A stretch of DNA of 64,000 nt from assembly GCA_949775045.1 (NCBI GenBank), contig OX459102.1, positions 6,134,185 to 6,198,184 on the forward strand, read 5' to 3'. Shown piece by piece: positions 8,899 through 18,436 of the stretch. Both the position numbers and the translations under genes were made by a program. This stretch comes from Metridium senile (Eukaryota; Cnidaria; Anthozoa; Actiniaria; Metridiidae). Every line of letters starts with the position of its first letter. Position 1 is the stretch's first letter. The notes below the pieces were generated by a model that was not told where the DNA came from, ran no database searches, and saw only the letters and a list, made by a program, of their open reading frames with translations.

Positions 8899-11171
8899 CT
8901 AACACAATTGTTGAGCAATTGCCAGGTTTCCCAGTTGCTCAGCAACCAGCTTCTGAAACTGAGCTAGTACCAAGGTCCCCAGTTGCTCAGCAACCATGTC
9001 CCCCAACTGAAAAAGAACCAGGTTCCCCAGTTGCTCAGCAACCAGCTTCTCCAGTTGAGCAAGAACCAGGCTCCCCAGTTGCTCAGCAACCAGGTTCCCC
9101 AACTGAACAAGAACCAGGTTCCCCATCTGCTCAGCATCCAGCTTCTCCAATTGAGCAAGAACCAGGCTCCCCAGTTGCTCAGCAACCAGCTTCTCCAATT
9201 GAGCAAGAACCAGGTTCCCCAGTTGCTCAGCAACCAGGTTCCCCAACTGAACAAGAACCAGGTTCCCCAGTTGCTCAGCAACCAGCTTCTCCAGTTGAGC
9301 AAGAACCAGGCTCCCCAGTTGCTCAGCAACCAGGTTCCCCAACTGAACAAGAACCAGGTTCCCCATCTGCTCAGCATCCAGCTTCTCCAATTGAGCAAGA
9401 ACCAGGCTCCCCAGTTGCTCAGCAACCAGCTTCTCCAATTGAGCAAGAACCAGGTTCCCCAGTTGCTCAGCAACCAGGTTCCCCAACTGAACAAGAACCA
9501 GGTTCCCCAGCTGCTCAGCAACCAGCTTCTCCAATTGAGCAAGAACCAGGCTCCCCAGCTGCTCAGCAACCAGCTTCTCCAATTGAGCAGTTCCAAATTG
9601 AGCCCGTCTTCAATATGCAGGAAACAAGCAGCCCCTCATTTAGGAAAATCGTTTTAGAAGGTCCTCACTTTAAGCCAGAGGTTTTCTTTCAAAATGCCAA
9701 TTGGAACAATATCTCAAACATCTCGAAAATATCTTTTCCATTGAATGTAATCCAAAGTGGCATTAGAGTCAGAGAAGCATTGGATGACACATTCCGTAAC
9801 CTTCCCACCTTTTTTCAAACCCATAACTGTTCTACTAGCCACCACAAAAGAAATGAGGTACGTAGGTTTCTGTGCCTTGCATTTCCGCCAATAATTTTAA
9901 ATGAAGATGCTGTCCAGGAAATCGGCAATGGTTTGCAAGTTGGGATGTCAATTCCTCAATTCTTTAACAAAACATCAAAGAAAATCTTTTCAATTGATTG
10001 TGCCTTGTGTATTCCCTATCAAAAGTGGGCAATACAGAACTCCAAACAGCATCTTAAGCTAAAAGCCAGAACAGCAACAGACAACCTTATCCTTAATAGC
10101 CATGCTGCACTTTCCTTTGAGGGAATGAGGCAAGTTTATGAGCACATATCAAAGGCCCACCAGAGTGCCATAAAATGGTTTATGGAGTCAACATCACAAA
10201 CCAAGCATGAAAATGAAATGAAAGCAGTCAGCAAAACCAGACAATGTGGAACACGCATCTCTGACTTCTTTTCCAGTGATAAAAGAGTACCATCACAAGT
10301 GCCATGCCTCCATTTATGGGACCCAGCCATAGTTCCACATTTTGAAGATGACTTTGCCATTAGGAGAGTCCAACCAAAAACCCTCTTCCTGGAGCGTAAA
10401 CGTGCAAGCAGTCCAACGGTTTGCCATGACAGCAGGCAAAAGGAATGCACAAAATTCAAGGGATGGTCAAAGCATCATCCAGATAAGGCCAAAGAGTTGG
10501 AAACTGAAGCCAGAAACATCTCAAGGGCTATATATGTTCCTCACAACAAGAGTATTAAAATTGGGGAAAGTACCATCCTCATTCGTGGTGGCATAAAAAG
10601 CCTAGAACCCAGTTGCCTGGGGACAGCTTCTCCTCTGGGTGATCACCCTTACACGTGCGGCAATTGCTTAAAGCAGAAGGTCTACCTACAAAATCTTATA
10701 TCAAAGCGTACAAAGGCAGCATATGCTCATCAAGGAGATGAACGGTATGGTCTTGTGGGCTTCAGACATGGTTACATGAAGAGAAGTGAAAGGCAAGATG
10801 CATTTGTAAAGGAACGAGACTGCGAGACTGAATGCCGAAAAAGAGACAAAGCGCCTGAAAAGAGTCATTATGACAACAAGAACATGGGAGGTGGGAGGAA
10901 GTGGTTTTTGAATTGCTTTGAAATGGCCCCTAACGAACCTATAACAGTTGGTATTGTCATTGTTTTCTTTTTCCAAAGCCTTTCTAACTCTATTCTTAGA
11001 TCTTGGTACTTGTCGATCTTCTCCTTTTCTTTCTCATTAACCCTGTGGTCCGCTGGTACAGCAATATCAATTAGTTGGACCTTCTTTTCTGTTTTGTTGA
11101 TAACTATAATATCAGGTCTTCTTGCTGTTATTTTTCTATCCGTGTACACATTAAAGTCCCACAGTATTTAA
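8808..11171 (+). CDS. Unidentified 787-residue ORF with Pro/Gln/Glu tandem repeats
   Basis: The ORF is open for 2.36 kb. Residues 1-35 lie antisense to an exon of the minus-strand gene and are probably not real protein. From about residue 43 to 260 it is a tandem array of 16-residue units of the type GSPVAQQPASPIEQEP. The rest is globular and unrepeated, with motifs such as DNLILNSHAALSFEGM, TRISDFFSSDKRVPSQ, HHPDKAKELETEARNIS, HPYTCGNCLKQ and RYGLVGFRHGYMKRSE. From about 10915 the frame runs antisense into a retrotransposon fragment, which gives a spurious hydrophobic tail. The true product therefore probably ended differently. I do not recognise the globular part; the CGNC pair hints at zinc binding. 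Its uninterrupted length suggests the core was under selection until recently. Confidence 0.5.
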   Translation: MVMCIPDLTLFHSEKWLLVSWLLGWSKVGAPNTIVEQLPGFPVAQQPASETELVPRSPVAQQPCPPTEKEPGSPVAQQPASPVEQEPGSPVAQQPGSPTEQEPGSPSAQHPASPIEQEPGSPVAQQPASPIEQEPGSPVAQQPGSPTEQEPGSPVAQQPASPVEQEPGSPVAQQPGSPTEQEPGSPSAQHPASPIEQEPGSPVAQQPASPIEQEPGSPVAQQPGSPTEQEPGSPAAQQPASPIEQEPGSPAAQQPASPIEQFQIEPVFNMQETSSPSFRKIVLEGPHFKPEVFFQNANWNNISNISKISFPLNVIQSGIRVREALDDTFRNLPTFFQTHNCSTSHHKRNEVRRFLCLAFPPIILNEDAVQEIGNGLQVGMSIPQFFNKTSKKIFSIDCALCIPYQKWAIQNSKQHLKLKARTATDNLILNSHAALSFEGMRQVYEHISKAHQSAIKWFMESTSQTKHENEMKAVSKTRQCGTRISDFFSSDKRVPSQVPCLHLWDPAIVPHFEDDFAIRRVQPKTLFLERKRASSPTVCHDSRQKECTKFKGWSKHHPDKAKELETEARNISRAIYVPHNKSIKIGESTILIRGGIKSLEPSCLGTASPLGDHPYTCGNCLKQKVYLQNLISKRTKAAYAHQGDERYGLVGFRHGYMKRSERQDAFVKERDCETECRKRDKAPEKSHYDNKNMGGGRKWFLNCFEMAPNEPITVGIVIVFFFQSLSNSILRSWYLSIFSFSFSLTLWSAGTAISISWTFFSVLLITIISGLLAVIFLSVYTLKSHSI
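8935..9590. repeat. Coding VNTR: 48-bp unit, 240-bp higher-order repeat
   Basis: A 48-bp unit (16 codons) repeats about 13 times. Units are organised in a five-unit, 240-bp higher-order period: 9067-9306 and 9307-9546 are almost identical, including the rare SAQHPASPIE variant. Because 48 is a multiple of three and the unit lacks stops in other frames, at least four reading frames stay open across it. Confidence 0.9.
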
Positions 11172-11250
11172 ACTTGGTCGTTTTCTGTTACTGGTTGTGG
11201 TGAATGGTCCCACCACTTTTCCGTACTCGGCATTCCATGCTTTTCACATA
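10868..11250 (-). pseudogene. C-terminal endonuclease fragment of a non-LTR retrotransposon
   Basis: The minus-strand reading continues from about 11250 (EKWWDHSPQPV, then a stop near 11170) into TDRKITARRPDIIVINKT, LIDIAVPADHRV, EKIDKYQDLRIELERLW and IPTVIGSLGAISKQ. This pattern is typical of the restriction-like endonuclease tail of non-LTR retrotransposon proteins, with RPD and ID as the likely metal-binding acidic residues. The reverse transcriptase part is absent. It is a truncated insertion overlapping the end of the plus-strand ORF. Confidence 0.65.
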
Positions 11251-11347
11251 GGTGCCAATGTATGTTCTTAGCTTTATCAAAACTACGATACGGATACGGT
11301 TACGATACGGCACGGTAACTTTCCCACTCATATGAAAACGACTCTAA

Positions 11348-11530
11348 CAGTACTTCAACCGTGGCTTCTTGAATAAAACTGGCTAATCAGAAAACTGTAT
11401 AACCAGAGGAAGATAATAACAGCATTAGCCAATCAAATCATATTGTTCTCACGCTCATAAGAATCTTCAGCTAAAAGCTGCAATATGATTGGTTGATCAA
11501 TTTATTCAAGTGGTCACGGTTGAAGTAGTT
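11348..11530. mobile_element. Fold-back MITE, about 180 bp
   Basis: The left end TACTTCAACCGTGGC and the right end, inverted, TACTTCAACCGTGACC begin imperfect arms of about 40-45 bp that include CTTGAATAAA and a CCAATCA-type region. TA flanks both ends. Confidence 0.5.
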
Positions 11531-11746
11531 GCACTGTAAAGGTTTTTAGGGGACATGGGAACTCTAAAATACATTACTATGAAAATCACTAGAGTGGTTA
11601 AATGTACGTTGAAAATTTGGCCTTGGGGGTGTGTCTTTTTGTACCACATGACCAATTTTGAGCAAAATGATTGGCCAGAAGCGATCACATGGTACAAAAC
11701 AAATTGGTCACGTGGACGGAATTTTTGGGGCATGGTTACCAGTCCA

Positions 11747-12042
11747 CATCCTCGGGAACCCAGGGGTATTCCTCTGTCGCTCGCTTCTCGCTTTCACAAC
11801 ATATACCCCTGGGAACGTAGTCTGTTGGAGCTTGTTCCAGAAGTCAAAATTCAGCTCTTTCCTGATTGGTTGACCTTATTAGGTCGACCAATGAAAATCA
11901 AGATAACCATTCAAAAGAAAGTCGTTAAATAAGTTTGAATTTTGACTTCAGGAACAAGCTCCAACAGACTACGTTCCCAGGGGTATATGTTGTGGAAGCG
12001 AGAAACGAGCGACAGAAGAATATCCCTGGGTTCCCGAGGATG
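11747..12042. mobile_element. Mutator-like fold-back element with 9-bp target duplication
   Basis: A 296-bp element whose ends at 11747-11853 and 11936-12042 are inverted repeats of about 107 bp, starting CATCCTCGGGAACCCAGGG, with few mismatches. It is flanked by the direct repeat ACCAGTCCA at 11738-11746 and 12043-12051. A 9-bp duplication with long terminal inverted repeats fits the Mutator (MULE) superfamily. There is no coding capacity, so any movement needed a transposase from elsewhere. Confidence 0.75.
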
Positions 12043-12851
12043 ACCAGTCCACTGATTTCCATAGTATTGTCAACAAGGCGTTTTACCTTCTTTCTTTTCT
12101 AAATTTTACACAGAAGAAACGTAGGTGTTTGTTTTCACACTAATACGGAAACCGCTGTGTATAATTTATATTGTATATTGTACTGAATACTTGTAAAACA
12201 ATAATGATTCAACAGTGATACTCTTTCTTCTTTCTCTCAAGCAATCATCATTAACATGGGTCAACCCACTACTTTCAGTGGAGACTCCTGAGGGGAACGA
12301 GAGAGTGAAGGCTGTCAGTGTAAAAAAATACCGTTTTAGGAAGCTTTCACGACGTTTCGTGGAAAGCAAGTGAAACCCACCGAAAAAGCTCATCTTAGTT
12401 ATTTTAAATATATACGATTGTACATTACGCATGTTTTTCATACTAGGAATTGATGGAAGCAATTAAGTCCACGACAATCAATGGTTACAATGCCCACAAC
12501 AACCGAGCTAGCCTAGCCGATGTAAGGTCCAAACGGAACACAGAGGTGGTTACGACCGGTTGCTGATGCAAGATCCCAACCTCAGACCTAGACCCTCTTT
12601 TTGTAAAGTGGGTAGATTTTTGTAAGTCATTATTTCCTTTTGCATTCACAAAATAGCTTAGATATCAACGCGCGCCCAAATTAAAGTAAAAAAGCCGTGT
12701 TTTATAATTATAATATAATACAATTATAGTATAACAGGCATACGAAAACATTGAGAATTGATAAATTGAAATAAGGTTAGTTCGTTGAAGTAATTGTAAC
12801 ATTTTTCGATTGTTTCTCCTAGATACGGGAAGGCAAATACAATGCCGGAAT

Positions 12852-12992
12852 AGCTGTTATTCCAGTTATATGCAAATGATTTTGAACAATGGGTTGAAGT
12901 CGAGGCTTTCGGGCGAAAACAATAAGTTTGCCCGAAAGCCTTGATTTGAATCCATTGTTTGAAATCATTTGCATATAACTGTAATAACAGCT
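12852..12992. mobile_element. Fold-back element inserted in a coding exon
   Basis: A 141-bp palindromic element: the left arm AGCTGTTATTCCAGTTATAT and the right arm are inverted complements for about 65 bp with few mismatches. Skipping it reconnects the flanking reading frame, which suggests it entered an existing exon. Confidence 0.7.
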
Positions 12993-13324
12993 CGAGAGGA
13001 GTTCATGGAAGAACAAGCCACAGAAATGTCGACAATAACGGAAGAGATCCATGATTTCGAGCAGGAAATTTCCGCTTGAGTTAAAGGCAAGTTGCACGCT
13101 TCTCAGTACCTCACTAAAGAGTATCAACCGCTTGCTAGCCAGCCCGCTGCGGCTCCATGTAATGAGACAACGTCCTCTAGCTACAAAGTTAGTCAAAACG
13201 ATCATACCATCGGGACCGATATCTAATGTTAGTATCTTTTTAGGTGGAGTCACGAAAAAATATGATAACATTTTTTAAAAATTATTTTACAGCATTATAA
13301 AACTCAACACTCAACGCAACTGTG

Positions 13325-13351
13325 GTGGAAGAAGAAGAAGAAGAAGAAGAA
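13325..13351. repeat. GAA microsatellite
   Basis: A short run of GAA/AAG triplets near a possible coding exon of the PHD-ending gene. Confidence 0.7.
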
Positions 13352-14722
13352 AGTGAATATGCAAAGGTTAGCTATAATTTTCAAACGAAATTCTTGGTTC
13401 CAAAATAAAGTAGAAGTATTCCAACGATTTTATATTTTAAAAGGGAATATCGGAGTTTTACCCCCAAAAGAAGGCGAGCATTCGAAATGGTAAGTATTTA
13501 CAGGAATCGAAATTGCAAGTGAAGGGTTAACGTAGAAAAAATATATATTGCGAAAGCTTTTCATTTATACAAGCAGTAAGAAAAATATATATCATATATA
13601 TTTGTTTAATGTCGCAACGCAACGTAGGTAAGGCTACTACTGAAAGAACAGAGTGAAAAACAAGCTACATTTAACTTGGCATTACGTAAAAATATTCAAT
13701 TCAATATATTTGCCGATAAAAAAAATGACAAAAAAAAAAAATAAAACATTCAAAACCAAACCTATTGAAAGTCAGCAAGAAACTATTTTTTTTAGGGAAT
13801 TGTTGCATACCAGCGATCAGCTGGTGAGAATGGCTGCATGCATGAGACAGCAGTGGAGATCTCCGGTAAGTTTGATTTGTGATTAAAACATATTCACGGT
13901 CTATCTTGTGCTGTGCCCAATCTAATCTAATCTTTTCTGCCGAGCTTATCTACTCAAATGTTCAGCTACTCAGCCAAATAAAACCAATTATTGAATATAT
14001 CGAGAACTCCAGTACAGGCAGGCGGGCTTACCGCCATTAGAGTGGCAAATTGCTTGGCTCATGAACCCATCAACGTTTGAAGCGGGCATTAGGTGAAATC
14101 ATTCCGCTTATTTTTATCATTTCAATTATTAATTGTTTTTATTAATCATCTTCTGTTTGTAGCGGCTTCAGATCAAGAAACACCAAACGCAAATGGCGAA
14201 AAGTTAAGAGCGAGGAAGCTAAGATTTGAAGAGGGGACATTTGGCGTTGCCCGGGCTAAAAGAGGTAGGATGGCAACAAGTTGCATAGCATGCCTCCCCC
14301 ATTTCGATCTCAATTTCTATCGCGTGTAGTGAAGAAGAGAATTATATGAAAATATGAATACATTTAAATTCATTACCTTGAATGTTTTATAGGTCACAAT
14401 TTCAGAAATATTTGTCCCTGTGGAAGAAAAGAGGAGATTGAGGGCAAACTTTGGATTCTCTGTGACAAGTGCCTACGATGGCACCACCTGTAAGAATCTC
14501 TGTGATTTTAAATAAAGATCATTCACATTTAAGATTAATCATACACTGTTTCCTTTTTTTAGGGACTGTACGACCTTAAAAGAGGTACCAGACGATAAAG
14601 ATGTCTGGAGATGTAACTCCTGTTCTGCTGACTCGTAAACTCGTTAACACTGATGATCGGCGAATTTATAGATATTGTTAGAGCGTCATTTTACTACAAG
14701 GATAATCTTTTGGAGAAGCCCG

Positions 14723-15095
14723 CATTGTATTTCTTGCAATGTAAGGATCTCTGGCATCATGGAAGATCGTCATGAAAGTTGGGAAACAACTGAAAGGAAG
14801 GTTAAGAATCTTCTCGAGACGAACCTGAACATGGTTGCCGATGAAATCGAAATTGAAAGAGCGCACCGTACCGGAATGTCCAAAGCTGGTAAGCCCAGGC
14901 AGATTGTAGCTAAGTTACTATGATATAAAGATAAAGAGCAAATACTCAAGTGTAGCAAACAACTAAATGGCACAGGAATCTATATCAACGAAGATTTTTC
15001 TTCCCGCGTCATGCAAAGGAGATATGAACAACAGGAGGAGCTGGTCAAACCTAGGAAGGAGGGAAATATTGCTTATGCACTTATCAATGTTTTGC
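14723..15095 (+). pseudogene. L1-type ORF1p fragment
   Basis: The frame reads NVRISGIMEDRHESWETT, IEIERAHRTGMSKAGKPRQI, a TGA stop at 14921-14923, then YKDKEQILKCSKQLNG, IYINEDFSSRVMQRRYEQ and NIAYALIN. The series fits the RNA-recognition and C-terminal domains of L1 ORF1 proteins (Transposase_22 family), including the conserved AHR and inedfs patterns. The N-terminal coiled coil is missing and it ends at a poly-G-bearing repeat. It is a dead retrotransposon piece just 3' of the PHD-ending gene. Confidence 0.7.
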
Positions 15096-15235
15096 CCCCG
15101 GGGGGGGGGGGGGGGGGGGGGGGCAACCCCCGGGGATTTGATTTTTGAAACTTCCCTAGGGAGGGGATTTCGACTTTGAATCTGTCCCTGGGAGGGGAAA
15201 TTTGACACGGAAACGAGTGGGCGCCATTTTGAATG
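15070..15235. repeat. GC-rich dispersed repeat with poly-G
   Basis: About 25 G at 15099-15123 follow TTGCCCCC. The right part has ggggatttgattttt and gggaggggaaatttgac. It is the same family as 3625-3790 and 15895-15995. Confidence 0.5.
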
Positions 15236-15271
15236 TCGAGTAATCCTGGAAACTAGTCATATTTTATTCAG

Positions 15272-15721
15272 AAGTCAACTGGAGCGTTTCACCTCTCAAC
15301 ACGGAAGGAAGGCAAATCGCAAACGAGGTGCAGCAAAAGCAGCGAATACCAGAAAGAAGAGAGCATCTGCAAGTAACAGAAAGACCAAGGTACAAACAGA
15401 TATATTATACTGGTGTATGCAATTTTGTATGATAAACGTAGTATTTATAAAATTGATGTTCAATGCAATGCAATTAAGCACACTAGATTTGTTTTATTAG
15501 ATTACTTTTTATTAAGATAGAAACAGATCGTGACATTCATTTCTCAGGTACTCTGTGGATATTGCAAACAAGAAGAGCCAAGTGAACAAGCTTGCAGGCT
15601 TATTGATTGGGTCCAGTGTGATTCATGTCAGCAGTGGTATCATCAAGTGTGCATTGAAGAGGACCCCATTAACGATGTCATCTGGCACTGTTCATTTTGC
15701 ATTATGGAAAATGCAATGTGA
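15272..15721 (+). CDS. Last two exons of a gene ending in a PHD finger
   Basis: Exon 15272-15389 encodes a very basic linker (RKANRKRG, NTRKKRASASNRKTK). It joins in phase 0 to 15548-15721, which encodes CGYC, CDSCQQWYHQVC and CSFC, a C4HC3 PHD finger, followed by MENAM and a stop. Upstream exons were not found; the region before 15272 is repeat-derived. The basic tract could be a nuclear localisation signal. This is the third PHD finger at a protein C-terminus in the first 16 kb. Both exons are intact, but the gene looks decapitated. Confidence 0.6.
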
Positions 15722-15894
15722 CACAATCTATCACATTTGTACTTGATACACCACTTAAACTAATAAATTTATTAAACTTACATATGGTGATGTTACAAAA
15801 ATGAATTTAGCATTCAGACATTATTTGTCCCTTTGTTTCGATAGCTCAATAACCTGCAGTTGCAATAATAATATTAATTATTACTTATTAAAAA

Positions 15895-15995
15895 CATTTA
15901 TTTTTGTCCCCAGGGGCGGGAATTTGATCCATACTAATGGACCAGGGGTAGGGATTTTGAAATTTAAAAATCTAAAATGTCAAATTCCCCCACGC
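15895..15995. repeat. GC-rich dispersed repeat
   Basis: It starts CCCCAGGGGCGGGAATTTGAT and ends TCAAATTCCCCCACGCC, giving roughly inverted ends. It is a short relative of the elements at 3625 and 15070. Confidence 0.5.
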
Positions 15996-15996
15996 C

Positions 15997-17350
15997 AAAC
16001 AACACTCAACGAAAAGACCCATTGTCACTTAAAGACAATTGGCTTCGTGAACAGGATGGACTAACTTCATGGCCTCCTATCTTTCTAAGTGATATTACGA
16101 TTTATTATTACAATTTATATGGCAGATCACCCGGGAAAGGATGTCGAATTACATACACGAGTTCTGAACGAGTACAAGGAAGGCAAAGCATTTCGTTTGT
16201 TCGACTCTGGGTTCTTGAAAGAAGTACACTACCATCATATAGCGTCTGATAATGAACACTGCTTTTTGAAAGCAAGATGCACTCATTCAATGAAGATAGC
16301 AGATACACCTCACACGTCTTGGATTTGTGCAGAAAATAGGACAGGAAAGATTATCAGTGGCTATTGCACTTGTGTTGCCGGGTATGTTAAGAGCTCGTTC
16401 TTGTTTCTTTTACCTCGTATATTCATTATATCTTGGTGTTGTTCAAACGTTATGATCAATGTTATGTTGAACTTCATTATTGATAATTATTCTTGGATTT
16501 TGCTTTTAGGATCAATGTTATGTTCATTTTTGATAATTATTCTTGGATTTTCCTTTTAGGATCAATGTTATGTTCATTATTGTTAATTATCCTTGCATTT
16601 TGCTTTTAGGATGAGCGGCTCTTGCATACATGTTACTGCCCTATTGTTTCGTATTGAAGCAGCTAATCGAAGTGGCCTTACTAACCCGGCATGTACCTCA
16701 AAAGAATGTGCATGGAATGTTCCCAATGAAAAGACAATGATAAAACCTTCCAGGATATGCGACATGGATTGGAAAGCTTCAAAGTTCAATAAAGGTATAG
16801 TGTGTTTTAATACCAAACTGCATTTACTAGAGCAAAAACACTAAATTAATGCAAACAATAACAAGGTAGTTATTAACTAATAGTTCTTATTTAGTGACTA
16901 TAAGTCACTGTCAAAGACAACTTAAGTTGTAATTGAAGTATTGTTTTCTTTGTATTTAATGTTTTAGGTTGAGTGATACCCAATAATAAGTCACTAAATA
17001 AAGTATATTAGTTAATGACTACTTTGTTATTATTTCATAGTATTAGTGTTTTTGCTCTACCATGTTTAAGGACAGCATCATTAGATGGAAATTCATAAAG
17101 TAAAAACTGTACTACCACATTACTATCATTTGTTTTTTTTTAGAGTCCAATAGACCTGCTGTTGACAGTCGACGAGTCCTTTTCAAGTTGCATGAAAAGA
17201 CAAAAGATCAAAGCAACAAGAAAAAGCGAAGAATGGCATATGACACACTCAGGGATGTTTTACCTGACTCAAGTTTCATCTTAATGAATAATGTAGAGTT
17301 TAATCATGAGGAACAGTGCGAGGAAATACTTTGTACTGAAATAATGAACA
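15997..17350 (+). pseudogene. SWIM-YqaJ gene, 5' part (SWIM zinc finger)
   Basis: Exons: about 15997-16381 (WPPIFLSDITIYYYN, a frameshift near 16110, then HTRVLNEYKEGKAFRLFDSG), 16610-16794 and 17144-17350. The first junction falls inside a SWIM zinc finger, CTCVAGMSGSCIH, an exact CxCx7CxH, followed by a helix (VTALLFRIEAANRSG) and CTSKECAWNVP. The third exon (KLHEKTKDQSNKKKRR, DTLRDVLPDSSFILM) stays open to 17350, where a CACTA transposon interrupts a codon; the frame resumes at 30034 with the YqaJ nuclease part. SWIM domains bind nucleic acid or protein. The SWIM plus YqaJ fusion is common in cnidarian repeat families, so this may itself be transposon-borne. Confidence 0.7.
16452..16609 (+). 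repeat. Threefold copy of a 3' splice site
   Basis: The intron before the SWIM exon ends in three tandem units of about 50 bp. Each contains gatcaatgttatgtt, a T-rich tract and ttttagGAT; the acceptors are at about 16508, 16558 and 16609. Only the last one keeps the SWIM frame (GG joined to GATGAGC). Confidence 0.8.
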
Positions 17351-17383
17351 CACTACCAATACATGTGGCCATGAAAATGCCAT
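17351..17383 (+). repeat. CACTA left terminal inverted repeat
   Basis: It matches the inverted right end at 30001-30033 in all 33 positions, then diverges abruptly. Confidence 0.95.
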
Positions 17384-18000
17384 GAATAAGCCATGAAAAT
17401 GCCATGATACCCCATTTCATGGCCATGAATATTGCATTTTGAAATTCATGGCCAAATTTAATGGCCATGAATTACCCATTAAATTTTTCAAGTTCTTCAC
17501 GCAATATTTTTCATGGCCATGAAAATGGTAAAAATACAAGAGCAAAGTTTTCATGGCCATTGAATTACCATGAACATATCAAACAGCCATGTTCATGGCC
17601 ATTAAAAATCCAACATTTCTTTTAATGGCCATTAAATTACCATGAAATAAAGCCACCTTTTTTCATGGCCATTAAACTAATGGGGGGAGGGAGGGAACTT
17701 TTTTCATGGCCATTAAAATATTGGGTGGAAAAAAAACCATTTTTTTTTCATGGCCATTAAAATATTGGGGAAAAACAAACAAATGGGTAGAAGCACAAAA
17801 CTTTTTTCATGGCCATTAAAATATAGGGGAAAAAAACCAACAACTTTTTTCATGGCCATTAATATACCAGAAAAAAACAACCAACTTTTGTCATGGCCAT
17901 TAAAATATTTGGGAAAAAGCTCAGAGCCTTTCTCATGGCCATTAAAATATTGGGGAAAAAAAAAACCCTCAACTTTTTTCATGGCCATTAAAATATCCAA
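17384..18000. repeat. CACTA left subterminal motif array
   Basis: More than ten copies of TTTCATGGCCATTAAAATAT and shorter forms, all built on the palindrome TGGCCA and separated by A-rich spacers. In plant CACTA elements such subterminal repeats bind the TNPA protein; the same role here is an inference. Open frames across this array are artefacts of the repeat. Confidence 0.85.
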
Positions 18001-18436
18001 AAAATATCAAAGGATTCAAGAAAAGTTTGAAAATACCAAGCTAAGGATTCAAGAAAAGATTGAAAATACCAAGCTAAGCAAAAAAGCACAATAAAATCTA
18101 CTTTATCAACAACTTACAATCTGTGGAGCTAATTTTCTTCATTTTCATTCGTAAAGTTCTCTCGCGGACTCCTCTTCTTTGGCGTCCATTTTCTCAACGT
18201 TTTTTTACCGACTCATTGTTTTAGAAGTTCATTGTTTCCTCCCCGTTCTCTTGTTGTCTTTGAAGTTAATTTTCTGTTTTCCTTGGTAAAATCCTCTCAC
18301 TTCGATCATTATCTTTGCATGCCGTTTATCTTCCATCTTCGTCTACTAATCCGACAAGTTTCATCTACAATCTTGTTTTCTTTATTGGCCGATGAAAAAT
18401 CAACTTGATATGATGGGTTACCATTTTTTCTAAAGT
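18001..18436. other. CACTA internal sequence, nothing recognised
   Basis: A short direct repeat (ggattcaagaaaag with gaaaataccaagctaag) at 18012-18078 is followed by plain AT-rich sequence without coding signals. Confidence 0.4.

Larger units (their letters stand above)
12447..14638 (+). pseudogene. Broken multi-exon gene ending in a PHD finger
   Basis: Exons with good splice signals: 12447-12545 (ELMEAIKSTTINGYNAHNN), one from 12823 interrupted by a fold-back element and continuing to about 13220 (EEFMEEQATEMSTITEE, then an in-frame TGA), 13444-13489, 13796-13865 (ELLHTSDQLVRMAACMRQQ), one or more damaged exons around 13970-14095, 14163-14264, 14393-14489 and 14563-14638. The last two join in phase to give a C4HC3 PHD finger: CPCG, CDKC, HHLDC, CNSC, with the stop soon after. 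Helical, charged segments precede it. The architecture resembles the PHD-tailed gene at the window start, but the bodies differ. The upstream family was not recognised. Confidence 0.5.

Noticed and set aside
8899..9596. Long minus-strand Leu-rich and Trp-rich open frames across the tandem repeat
   Set aside because: They are by-products of a stop-free 48-bp unit; the plus-strand frame continues into unique protein-like sequence, the others do not.
9600..11171. Hydrophobic C-terminal tail of the 787-residue ORF as membrane segments
   Set aside because: It is antisense to a retrotransposon endonuclease fragment.
12819..13271. 150-residue minus-strand frame
   Set aside because: It runs through a palindromic element, and the opposite strand gives a better coiled-coil-like frame with splice signals.
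17713..18094. Open frames through the CATGGCCATTA array
   Set aside because: Periodic repeat of the CACTA subterminal region; the peptides only mirror the repeat.
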